From contig NC_061863.1 in assembly GCF_907164915.1 (NCBI RefSeq), forward strand, positions 2,293,840-2,357,839: a stretch of 64,000 nt of DNA. Reading direction: 5' to 3'. Shown piece after piece: positions 37,015-51,154 of this stretch. Source of the stretch: Impatiens glandulifera (Eukaryota > Streptophyta > Magnoliopsida > Ericales > Balsaminaceae). Under the pieces are notes generated by a model. It ran no database searches and was not told where the DNA came from. It saw only the letters and a list, made by a program, of their open reading frames with translations. Numbering within the stretch: the first letter of the stretch is position 1; each line of letters starts with the position of its first letter. The translations under genes and the position numbers were made by a program.

Positions 37015-37321
37015 TGTTTTAATAAATGAGACAAATAAAAAATTATATATATTACATAAATTTTAAACCTTAAATTTTAAACCCTAAATCTTAAAAAATT
37101 ATATGTCGTAAAATTTGAATTCATTCTTTAATCTGGAAAAAAAAAATGTTGTACAAGTCATAAACTAACTAAAAACAAAGTCAACAAAAAAAAATATTTT
37201 TTCATGTCTTATGCAAATTAAAAAGAATATGATGATCTCCATATTATGCTCCAAAATAAACCACAATAAATAAATCCAGAAAACTAACTAAACTATAAAA
37301 AAAACTATTCCAAATTTGTAT
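36421..37321. other. Intergenic DNA 3' of the Alfin-like gene
   Basis: No gene seen. Contains TAATAATAATAATAATAA near 36801 and a (TA)n tract at about 36980-37010. The 3' UTR of the Alfin-like gene probably occupies the right part (about 37200-37321); no specific polyadenylation signal stands out. Confidence 0.5.
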
Positions 37322-39907
37322 TTAAACACGAGCCCGCTTATTGTTGATATTGGTGCATGACGGACATTTATAATGCTTGATATGCTCGGCTTTTGCAGGC
37401 GTGATCTTGACACAATTACCATGAAACCATTTCTCGCAAATATCACAACATATCCAAAACTCGTCTGATGAGTAATTCTCCCCGCAGGCTCCACACAATG
37501 TCTCGCTTTCTTCATCATCATCTTCATCTTCACCATTTTCATTTTTCAGTTGCGGAACTTCCTTGCTATGCTTTCTCAGAGTTTCAGGTTCATTACCTCT
37601 CTGGTTTTACAAAGACAATTGAAGGATGTCAACTAATGTATTCAAAACAAACATAAACAGATCACCAAATTCATTTTAATCTGGATTCTGGATAATCATA
37701 TAAAGATAATCTTATAACTTTGGTCATTTTGAGTGATGTAATTGATGTTTGATTATGTTTGCATTATTTAAAAAATCTGAACCGAACAAAGCCATATGAT
37801 TCAATGGGACTGTCCCATGGGAAAATATCAAAATACTATCGAATGGAATGAATGCTTAAACAAAATGATTAAACTATCTAAACCATTCTATAAAAAGTGA
37901 GAATATTTCACTTACCTTAGAACTTGACTTAGATTTGTTGCTTCCTTTGTTTACGCCAGATGATTTCTCCTTGGACTGTTTCTTGGCAGTTTCTGAAACA
38001 ACTTCAAATAGTGTTGGGAGATCGTTGATCATATTGAAAAGGCGTTTCCTGTAACAAAGAATAAAAAAATTCAAATCGACAAGATCTAGTTACTAGCAAA
38101 AAAGTGGTTTCAGACATGGCTCACTTCACTTGAACTCTTTGGATTTGGAATGTTTTGTTATCAACATTATTTCAAATGATGATCATAAAAAACTACAATC
38201 TGTTATGTTTGTAGAAAAACATAATAAGTTGATCATGAAAAATTCTCTATACAAAATGAAGCAAATAAATACACTAGAATTTGCATTGTGATTAAAAAGT
38301 AAGTTGTTTACACAAAATTATCACATGATCCAACAAAAATCTTATACCAAATGAAAAAAAAATCATATACACCAAGTTGGATTAGTTAGCAAAATGGTGA
38401 TCCATAAGAAAGATAGTTTATTAGTGCAATGAGAAGCTAACCATAGAAATGCCATCAACATATAATGTATAATTCACAATTTCACATCACATCTTTCACA
38501 ATAATTAGATCAGATCTTTCACACGAAACTAACAAATGATAAGTAAAAGCTCGAGAAGCAAATAACTATGAATTTGAATTATCAAAAGAAAGATAATGAA
38601 CTGAATCTAGTATTTACATAAGTGAAATCCCAATCAAAATCGAGAAACATACCTATCAGATTTGTCAAATCCAAATCTAGCACCAAAATAGTATGCAATC
38701 GACAGCAACCATGCATCACTATGAGCCGCTACTAAAGATAGCCAATCTTTCTCATGCATGCCATCTCTAGCAAAGTTAATACCCAACACAGGTTCAGGAA
38801 GCTCTGGTGGCACCTCTTCAGCTGGTAAATTCACTTCCCACTGCTCATTAGGAAGTCCATAAAGACAAAGATTTTCCTTATCTGTCATACATCATAATTT
38901 CAAGTTCATCTCATGTTAACATCAACATAATTTCAAATACTTAACAGTAAATATGTGATCACAATCAATAGGTCGTAAAACCCCTCTCAATTCAATTCAC
39001 ACTGCTCATTAGGAAGTCCATAAAGACAAAGATTTTCCTTCTCTGCAATCCATCATAATTTCAAGTTCATCTCATGTGACATCAACATAATTTCAAATAC
39101 TTAACAGTAAACATGTAAAACACAATCAATAGATGGTAAAACCCCTCCCAATCTGTTTGCTAGACATTTGGCTACATTCTAAGAAGCAAGATCGTGTTTC
39201 TACTTTCTAGTAATATTCAAATCTATTGATAAATGGATTTGAACTGTTTCAAGAACAATGAACAAGAGATGAATAATTTGAACCATATCAATCATAAGAT
39301 CAAATAGTCTCCTCCATCTGTACCCTCAATATGCACATATTAAATCAAATAAGTCAAATAAACTGGTGATTATCTTATCATCATCATATATTCTATTAAA
39401 AGTTGTCCCCACTATCATCCACTTTACAGTGACATGTCTTTCACAGATGCATATAACTTTCAATAGAATATATATATAACAACAAAATTGAAAAGAATAA
39501 AGGCTGATTTCATCATATATGTATAAATTTGAAGTTCTGAGACAAACAGAGATATTCACATAGCTGAATTTCATTTCGATTGACGGTTAGGTTAAACATA
39601 AATCTAACAAAAAGCGAATTAAACAAATGATGAAAGGAACAAACCAGGGTTACACAGACGGACAAATTCTTCAACATCTGCATCAAACGAAACGATGAAA
39701 ATGTAAAATTAAACCAAGAAACAACAAGTGGATAGTCGATCGACATCTTAAATCAATTACGAACAGTTTTAAACGATACAGATGATAAGTAAGAGAGGAG
39801 ACACAATTACCGGCGGTGAGAGCTTTAATCAGACCGGCTCTTCGTCCTTTGTAGTCTATGAAAACGTCTTCTACTGTTCGTGAGTTTACCGGCGTACTCC
39901 CTTCCAT
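37322..39907 (-). CDS. Alfin-like PHD-finger protein (AL family)
   Basis: Five coding exons: 39811-39907, 39645-39677, 38653-38881, 37916-38048, 37600-37322. They total 771 bp, 256 aa, all with GT-AG introns and matching phases. The protein starts [19 protein letters not shown] and has the Alfin N-terminal domain ([77 protein letters not shown]), a Lys/Ser-rich linker, an acidic stretch (EDEDDDEE), and a C-terminal PHD finger with C4HC3 ligands ([31 protein letters not shown]). AL proteins are nuclear histone readers: the PHD finger binds H3K4me2/3. Length and architecture are typical for the family. A GA-rich leader precedes the ATG at about 39930-39966. The acceptor of the last exon (AACCAG/AGAGG) is my choice by phase. 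Confidence 0.93.
38839..39151 (-). repeat. Tandem duplication of part of exon 3 inside the Alfin-like gene
   Basis: About 150 bp containing the splice acceptor and first ~45 bp of exon 3 (38839-38990) is repeated at 39000-39151 in the upstream intron, with a 161-bp offset. The duplicate keeps an AG acceptor (GGATTGCAG) and an open frame reading [15 protein letters not shown], but lacks the rest of the exon and any donor. It could attract splicing or be inert. Confidence 0.8.
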
Positions 39908-41781
39908 CTCTGAAAATCGGCGATATAGAGAGAGAAAGAGAGAGAGATATAGAGAGAGAGAGAGACTGTATATGTGAAAAGATAAAGGAGGGAAAGTTTG
40001 GGAAAATATTTGAGCTTTTGGAGGAGGAGATAGAAAGAGAGGAATAAACCAGATTTCACTATAGAATAGAAGATGATGTCAATTTTTATTTTTTTTAACC
40101 CTAATTTTAATATTCATTTTTATTTAAATAATAATTTATTTTTATTTAATTATATTTGCATATAGAATTTTGGGTTATGAAACTATTATAAATTATATAG
40201 TATTCAAATAATCGAACACAAATCTGATATAATTGTAGGAAATTCATGAAATTTTTTTTAAGATATACTAACTTAAGTTTTACTTTAATAAGGAAAAATT
40301 ATTTGAAATTGTTATGTATTTTGTTAAACAATTTGGTTGAATTGGTTGTTTTAAAAATAGTTTAAAATATATTGAATATAAATTTTTAAATTTATAAGAT
40401 TCGATATTAAAATAATTATAAAATATTGCTATTTATTTATTTTTATTTTTATTTATTTAATTTTTTTATTTTTGTATGATCCTTGATTTGGTTAATGTTA
40501 ATGTATTTTTTATGTATTTGGTAACAATGTGACAGATTATTTTTATTTTAATATTGTTATTATAGATTATCACTTATATTATAATACATTAACTTTTTCA
40601 TAATATAAACTTATCAACAAAAACTCATAAAATTTTGGACTATCACCAAATGCTTAAATTTTTTAATTATATGAACTATATTATAATTTAAAAATGGATT
40701 TAATGTTTAAACATCACAATTATTATTAAAAATATAATTAATTTTGTTTAATTGTTTTTTAAAATATCAGCCTTGATTGGTTTAAGGTTAATATGTAAAA
40801 AATTAATTACATATATTAAGGTTTATGTAGAAGGAATTTAGTAATTAGGAAAATAAATTAATGATGATTTTATTTTATTTTAATTTAGACATTTGTACAT
40901 ATTTGGTATGAGTATTGATGGTCTAGGATTATATTCATTATAAACTCAGGCAATATAAAATTTCACAATAACAATATATTTGTAGAAGAATCTAATAATT
41001 ATTTCATTTGATTTTTTAATCAAATTTTTTAATTCAGAAGTAAATCGAATTTAAAATATTAAGTGTTTCAGTTTTTATTCATAATCGGTTCTGTAATTTT
41101 AATGATATTAAAGATCCTAATTATATATTTATTTAATCATTTTATATTATCTAAAAATAATACTTGAATATTTATCATATCTAATTTCATGGTCACATAA
41201 AATTTGATGTATAAAAAATTTATTTTTTATAAAATGATTTATTTCATCAATGTAAGATACAAAAAAAATATTCACAATTTAAAATATTCACAATTTAAAA
41301 AGATACAATGTAAACCAACAAATTATTTTTCATTAAAATATTAACTCCTAGCTTTAGAGATTTGAACATTAAAATATCAAATTCACTAATATACTGTACT
41401 TTAATATTGATAATCTACTTAAAAAAACTTTGTTAATGTGATTTGTCATTTCTATACTAAAACAAATTCAAAATAAAAAAATATTTTATTACAAATAGGA
41501 GTTAATAGTTAAATATATGATTATTTGGCAAAAGCTTGTAGATAAATTTGAAATTTTTTAAAAAATAATGTAAAAATCCTGCGTTGATGATTAAATTAAA
41601 AAACAAAGTCAAAATTCATTAAAATTGTTATGCACCCAAAATTTAAACTTAAATAAAGATATCTGAATAGAGTAATAATAAGATAATGGGTGTGTGAACT
41701 CAACTACCAAACATTAAATCATGAAAATGTGTAGTAAAAAGGGGCATTCCTAATTTGCATTAGAAGACAAACAAAACGCAA
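39908..41781. other. Intergenic DNA between the Alfin-like promoter and the RPS3 3' end
   Basis: The Alfin-like 5' leader and promoter lie at the left: a GA/AG microsatellite-like tract at about 39928-39966, then AT-rich DNA. Nothing else is recognised. The RPS3 3' UTR would fall at about 41700-41781. Confidence 0.5.
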
Positions 41782-44728
<2,947 letters not shown>

Positions 44729-45095
44729 GGTTGGATACTTGGAGTAGAAAGAAGAAAGCTCCGCGCTTGGATGTATAAACGATTGCCTGAGGTCTCTCAA
44801 ACCCTACTGCCGATCTGTTACATATAGTGAAGTATCGCTGAATCGTACGGTCATGGATATAGGTTTCAGATTTGGACGGACGGGATCAAATCACTAAGTT
44901 TGCAAGTTTTACCCTAAAGCCCAAGTTAAGGCCCAATCTCTGTCTTGGGCTAAAACTATCTTACCAAAGAAATATAAAATAAAATAGTGCTATGAAATTA
45001 TGTAAATTTAATAATCTATTTGTCAATTCTCTTTATTAAGACAGACTATAATAAATGAGTGTTTATTTTTTATTTTTAGAAAATATAGTAAAATG

Positions 45096-45131
<36 letters not shown>

Positions 45132-47629
45132 GTGAAAATGCAGTGTTTATTAATAAATAAAAAATCATTTCATTAGAAAAAAATTATTTACAATTATTAA
45201 AATAAAAATAACAAATATCAATCTTGAGACCGCTCAAATAAGAGCCTGTTCTTTTTGGGTTTTTAAAAAAACTCAAATAAAACATAAAATATAACTACAA
45301 TATTAATATATAATAATAAAATTATTTTGATAGCTTAGCTCAGAAATGTAACCCTTATCTTCCACCAATGAGAAAATAAATTACCATAATATTTATGGGT
45401 CAAAATCTATATGAATTAAGGACTTATAACTGAATGATATAGAAAAACAGGAAAATTATATAACAAAAATATATATTTGAGACCCCAAAAGTTGGGTGAT
45501 TAGAGTGAGACAATAATTCAGATACACATATTTGTAAGATGATTTTTAAATATTAATTTTTATTTGATCACTCAAATAGTATGTAAATTAAATATTTTTT
45601 CTAACAACCCATAATATGATTTTGAAAAAGCGGGATTTAAACAGTTTTTTAAAATATACCATGTTCTTAAATTGTATTTAGAAAGTGTCTAGTGTGTTTA
45701 GAACAACCTAAAGACATTCTAACTCCAAAAATCAATACCTCACAACCAAAATTTAAAATTTTAAAATTTAATATTTTATTACAAATATGTTTCAAACATC
45801 TAAATCAACTCAGAAACATTTAAAGCGAAACTACTTCATAATAATATGATTGAACTACTCAATATAAACACTAGATAAATAGGTCTTATGAGTCATTTTT
45901 TATAGTTTTTCTTCCAACCTGATTTTTGAAGAATTATAAAACTAACTAAGAATGGAAGGATTTTAGAAATTACACCGTTACAGATAGGTATAGGAACAAT
46001 CTCTCATCCCAATTCCCATCAACCTTACGAAAAAATGTTTGTAGCCTCCTAAACCAAAAAGTTTAAGAAGCTTTAAAAGACAACCATGTCGATTTTTAGT
46101 TTTCTAGGCTCCTCCTCTCTAATTTCATATACATACTCGAAAAGACTTCGAAAAACTCTTAAACTCGGCCCAACTTCGATCTAAACAACTAACAGTGTGA
46201 ATTCCCTGAATTTATGTGATTTGACATAAGTTTATTAGTCAAATTGCCTTTAGCGGATCCCTCAATTTGTGTAAGGACTTGGGAGAAATTATTAAAAAAA
46301 TTTCGTGATATTTCTCTTTTTGATTAATAGAAATGGTCCACAAATGGTCGCACATGCGGAGTTCATTCCATCGTGAGGGAGTCCAGTGATTGTTGACCCA
46401 GTTTAGGGTCGCCCTTGACTCTTCCGCTTTGATCCGGGCCATCCGTCTTGACCCCTTGACTTGGGTGCTTATTTGTTGCGCTTGGGTTCAACCACGATCT
46501 TGATGTTTTATGGAGTTTGAATGTTCTGTGTTGCGTCTACCATTTTTTTACATATTTATTTATTATTATTTTTTCAACATTTGTAAAACAAAAATACAAT
46601 TAAATTAAATTAATTAATAAACATAATTTATCAATTTTACTATTTTATATTTTATTTAAATTATTCTAGAATTTAATTACTTTATAATATAATTTATAGG
46701 ACGTCATCTCCAATTTAATTAAATATTTTAATATCATACAATGAGCCTGTATATTAATATTAATATTTGTCGAAATAATTTGTTGTTTGGAAATATATTT
46801 AAAATTATAAAATCTATTACGATAAAATGTTGGTTTCAACTATCTAATTATTTTTTTTTTTAAAGAAATTATTGTTTAAAAATATTTGATTTGAAAATAT
46901 TATTCATTTTAACCATTATAAATATAATATAGATATATAAATTAATTAATTATTTTTAAAATAATAATGTAAAGATTATTTATTTATTTTATTTTGTTTT
47001 ATAATAAGATAATTATGTTAAAATATTAAATATATATTAAAAACAATATCTTATTAGACATAAAAGAGTAGTTGTCAAATGACTTGAAACATGTTGCTTC
47101 CTTTTGGAGACCTGGCGTAACTTAATTAGTTTGGTATGAATAATTGTAGCTAGACTATAAAAGTTTTTTTTTTTTAATTTGTTTTTTTTTTTGAAATTTA
47201 TGAATATGATACATGTATATATTATTTATATATTAACAAATTTAATAATATTTATTCGTTCTAACTTAATGTTAAATAATGAGAAAAACATTTATTAATT
47301 TTAATTAGCTATGTTTGCACTAGAATTAGACAGATTTTTGTTGTGTGGAACTTAATTTGTGAGAAGAAGTGGACCAAATAATTATTAATTTAATAAATAT
47401 AGTGTTGTCTATTATTTAGCAGTTCAGATCTTCTGCTACCGATTGTCGTGTTCCCCTGTGGCGGACCAATCAGATTGCAGCATTATTAATTTAATAATAA
47501 ATCAATCTGGGCAGGAGACGGAGGGAGGGAGAATCCGGAATCCGGGTTTAGGCCCGGGTTCACACAAGACGCCGTTAACGGAAGCGCCTGTTAACGCCAG
47601 GAAATAATATAATATTCAGATGATAAACA
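44729..47629. other. Intergenic DNA between RPS3 and the composite element
   Basis: The RPS3 promoter and 5' leader occupy roughly 44729-44960. Beyond it are a (TA)n tract at about 45098-45129 and AT-rich DNA. A GC-richer island at about 46230-46500 on the minus strand could be a transposon remnant, but no domain was recognised. From about 47410 the DNA becomes GC-richer and may include the true left end of the element; an inverted pair CAGATTG/CAATCTG lies at about 47471-47509. Confidence 0.5.
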
Positions 47630-48939
47630 GATAAGATATCTTCGCTCTGGGACCGTGTCAGAGGGAAGGGTGAGATGCGATGGGAGCGAAGATCTACACG
47701 CCCGTTGCCATGACCCTCATGTAAACCCCCCATACCCACCCATGAGAAGACCGCCTGCCTTCCATGAAAATACACTTACACGTCTATGTAAAGACCGAAT
47801 TGACAGGGATTTTATATTTACGTTTATTAAATATTAATTTAATTTATTAAAATACACATGCAGCGATATAATATTCGCTTCAATTAATTCATTCATTTTT
47901 TTCTAGGAATTTTATTTAATTTTTTTATTTCATTTTTTTGGCTTGGAGACCCTCAGGAGCGAAGATATATTTGCTTCAATTAATTTTAATAATTATATTT
48001 CCGTTTATTACATATTAATTCAATTAATTTATATTTTTTTGAATTAATTTTATTTAATTTTGTTATTTATTTATTTTTGCCTCGAGACACTCTGGAGCGA
48101 AGATATATTTGCTTCAATTAATTTTAATAAAAACATCATGTAAACCCCCCAATCCACCCATGAGAAGACCGCCTGCCTGCCATGGAAAGACACTTACCCG
48201 TCTATGTTAAGACCAAAATGACATTGATTTTATATTTCCATTTATTAAATATTAATTCAATTAATAGAAGATGACATGCAGCAACCGAACAAATCTTCGC
48301 TTCAATTCCTTGGCTATTTTTTTTTTTTATTTCATTTTTTTTTGTTGGAGACCCTCATGAGCGAAGATATATTTGCTTAAATTAATTTTAATAAAAACCT
48401 CATGTAAAACCCCCATACCCACCCATGAGAAGACCGCTTGCCTACCATGTAAAGACACTTACCCGTCTATGTAAAGACCAAAATGACATGGATTTTATAT
48501 TTCCGTTTATTAAATATTAATTCAATTAATTGAAGATGACATGCAGCAACCGAACAAATCTTCGCCTCAATTACTTCTATTGTTTTCCTTTTTTTTTATT
48601 AATTTAATTTTATTGGCTGGAGACCTTCATGAGCGAAGATATATTTGCTTCAATTCATTCTAATAAAAACCTCATGTAAAACCCCCCTACCCACCCATGA
48701 GAAGAGCGCTTGCCTACCATGTAAAGACACTTACCCGTCTATGTAAAGACCAAAATGACATGGATTTTATATTTCCGTTTATTAAATATTGATTCAATTA
48801 ATTGAAGATGACATGCAGCAACCGAACAAATCTTCGCCTCAATTACCGGCTAGATTTTTTTTCATATATTTTTTTTTTCGTTTATTAATAAATGTTAATT
48901 TAATTAATTTAAAATGACATGCAGCGATATAATATTCGC
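47630..48939. repeat. Left subterminal array: ~260-bp units with palindromic sites
   Basis: The block CATGTAAACCCCCCATACCC, ACCCATGAGAAGACCGC, then GACACTTACCCGTCTATG occurs at about 47718, 48138, 48401 and 48674. The units are separated by palindromes of the GCGAA-N6-TTCGC type at 47863, 47959, 48097, 48285, 48361, 48550, 48633, 48822 and 48924 (16 bp each), plus a half-degenerate leftmost one at 47630. Noncoding. Confidence 0.85.
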
Positions 48940-48988
48940 TTCAATTAATTCATTACTTTTTTTATTTATTTAAATTTTTTGGCTGGAA

Positions 48989-49150
48989 AAGAACATTTGT
49001 TCGCCTAGACCATGTTCCATGTAAAATGGATTGAATAGTCGCTTCTCGAGAGAACACTTATTCGCCCCTGGTCCCTGTGTCATGTTACATGGAATGAATA
49101 GTCGCTTTTCGAAAGAAGACATGTTCGCCCCGGTTACATGAATATATATA
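48989..49150 (+). promoter_or_regulatory. Promoter of the BRCT gene with three half-conserved palindromes
   Basis: Three 16-bp sites with a strong TTCGC half lie at 48989 (AAGAA-N6-TTCGC), 49050 (GAGAA-N6-TTCGC) and 49113 (AAGAA-N6-TTCGC), about 61-63 bp apart, each followed by CC. Two further TCGCTT half-sites lie between them. A TATA-like AATATATATACCCC follows at 49141-49154, about 130 bp before the ATG. The arrangement looks like a regulated promoter in which the element's repeat motif serves as an upstream site. Confidence 0.5.
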
Positions 49151-49280
49151 CCCCCTAATATGATTATTTTATAATCATTTCCGCCCGATTCATCTCTCTC
49201 TCTTCCTGCCTCCTTTTCACGGCGATTCGTAACCGGCTCCCCGTCGACCGAACCTGAATCCACATCTTCACGACTCCACA

Positions 49281-50454
49281 ATGGTACGTATTCCTGAACA
49301 GTAACTTTTCATATTTAGGATTATGGAACTACTACACTAGATTCTGTTATGTGATGTTGTTGTCTCTTTAATATTTAGGAAACCCTACTCTCAAAATGTC
49401 ACCTTCACTGTAAATCAATGTTATTTAGGATAAATTACCTATTGTTATGTTTTGGGATATTATTTCCTTGAAACCCTAGTACATACTAACAAAGACCGTT
49501 TTTTTTTTCATGCACGTGCAGGCAACTGCCTCAGCATCCGTCCAAAACTTTGGCAAAGACTGGATTTTATGCCCAAATCAATTAACAAGTGAAGAGATAG
49601 TACTCTTCGTGACATTTCTCCCTTTTTTTTCCATATTGTTTAAGTTTTCATCCTGTTTAACTGAAATATTTATGATTGTTCTTAAACAGCACTTGATTCA
49701 ACAATATGCTAACACATGTGGTGCCACGGTGTCAATGAGGTGGAGAGACGATGTGACCCACGTCATAGCATCCACCGATTCTAATGGTGGATGCGGTCGC
49801 ACTATCAAAGTATTGAAAGGCATATTGAACGGGAGTTGGGTCCTTACCATTGATTGTGAGACTCTGTTATTCTTAACCCTTTACTGTTAACTCAATATTC
49901 CTTTTAACATATATGAAACTAAAAACACATATTGCTTTTATACAGGGATAAAATCATCAATCAGATTTAACTGTTACGTGGACGAGGAACCATACGAGGT
50001 GCAGCGAGATAATCATGGGACTGTGGGCGGTCCAAGAGCTGGCAGAATGCGGTATTTGAACAATGTAAGTTTTGTCTTATTCCTACTCCTCCATATGATA
50101 TTCAATTGTCCATGATTACTAATAATGTTTTGTATTTTCTTTCAGCTGCTCAAACTCTTCGACAGTTACACCTTCATATTTGCAGGGGAATTCATCCCGG
50201 CTTACAAACTTGATCTTATGGGGTTTGTAATTACTGGAGGAGGTACAACTAAAGAAATGGAGAATCCATTTGTCGAGCCCGAGGACGACAAAACTATAGT
50301 TGTATACGACAAGTCTCGGCACGATGTTAATGAACTTGTTTGGGTATTTGAGGCAGAGAATCCTCTGAAGACATATTTGGATGTGTTTGGTGTTCCTCAC
50401 ACAAGCTTGCTAGAATCCATTGCTGCTTGTGATTTACAGCCTTTGTTTTTGTAA
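49281..50454 (+). CDS. Tandem-BRCT protein resembling the BRCA1/BARD1 C-terminus
   Basis: Five exons: 49281-49283 (ATG only), 49522-49599, 49690-49855, 49946-50064, 50146-50454; 675 bp, 224 aa, phases consistent. After MATASASVQNFGKDWILCPN comes BRCT 1 (LTSEEIHLIQQYANTCGATV, THVIASTDSNGGC.RTIKVL, ILNGSWVLTIDWI), then the BRCA1/BARD1-type inter-repeat segment EEPYEVQRDNHGTVGGPRAG, then BRCT 2 (FAGEFIPAYKLDLMGFVITG to the C-terminus, SIAACDLQPLFL). BRCT pairs bind phosphopeptides in DNA-damage signalling. Here the RING and all other BRCA1/BARD1 parts are missing, so this is only the BRCT module, supplied with its own start and promoter inside a mobile element. It was probably captured from a host gene and then kept, since there are no stops or frameshifts. 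Its function in the element is unknown. The donor after exon 2 (ATA/GTACTC) is the least certain junction. Confidence 0.8.
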
Positions 50455-51154
50455 TAGACATGTGTTGGTTTAATTTGTTACTTAATATTTGAATATTTTG
50501 CATTCTTGAAAATTCAATGTCATATTTGATTTCAGAATTATCTTTTTTGTTCTTCGAATTGTTTTTTTTTAAAAGATGAGTCTTATATTTAACTAAATCT
50601 TGAAACATTAAGAAATACTGTATAACTTGAAGTATAAATTTGATAAATAATTAATATTTTTTAAAACTACTGTCAAAATAATATTTGTAAAACAATTGTG
50701 AAAATAATAATGTGAAGAAATCTTCGCTTACTGATTGATTGATTGATTTATTAATTTAATTTCATAATAATTTTTGTCATTTAATTATTAAAATGAAATA
50801 ATTTTTTTAACAAGTCACCTCACCGCCACCTAACACCTGCCACCTTTTCATTAAATGCTGCATGCAGCAAGCCATGCTGCTAAGCTAGACAACTTTGTAC
50901 TCTTCTCTCTCTCTACTGTACGACCATTTCTTCGCCGGAGTTATACTACATTGTCTACCATCGACCTCTCCTTCGCCGGAGACTTCATTATAATATCAAT
51001 CCATCTTCCTAAATTATAAAATGATATGTTTTTGAATGTCATCTATACCTTCTTTACTTTTCTTCCCAACCTTTTCTATGTTTTTTGAATACTCGACATG
51101 AAATGTTCTGTTCTGTTTGATTATCAGGAAGGAATACGTATCAGCGAGAATGAT
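50455..51154. other. Spacer and presumed 5' leader of the transposase gene
   Basis: One palindrome, GTGAA-GAAATC-TTCGC, lies at 50713-50728. A likely untranslated exon ends before about 51020 (CTTCGCCGGAG occurs twice, near 50930 and 50971), and an acceptor TTATCAG at 51120-51126 opens the exon containing the ATG. Confidence 0.45.

Noticed and set aside
46239..46442. Minus-strand 67-codon frame in a GC-richer island
   Set aside because: No domain, no homologous partner in the window, and no neighbouring exons; possibly a transposon scrap but not supportable.
48970..49281. 103-codon minus-strand frame upstream of the BRCT gene
   Set aside because: It runs through the promoter repeats and palindromes; its repetitive peptide reflects the DNA repeats.
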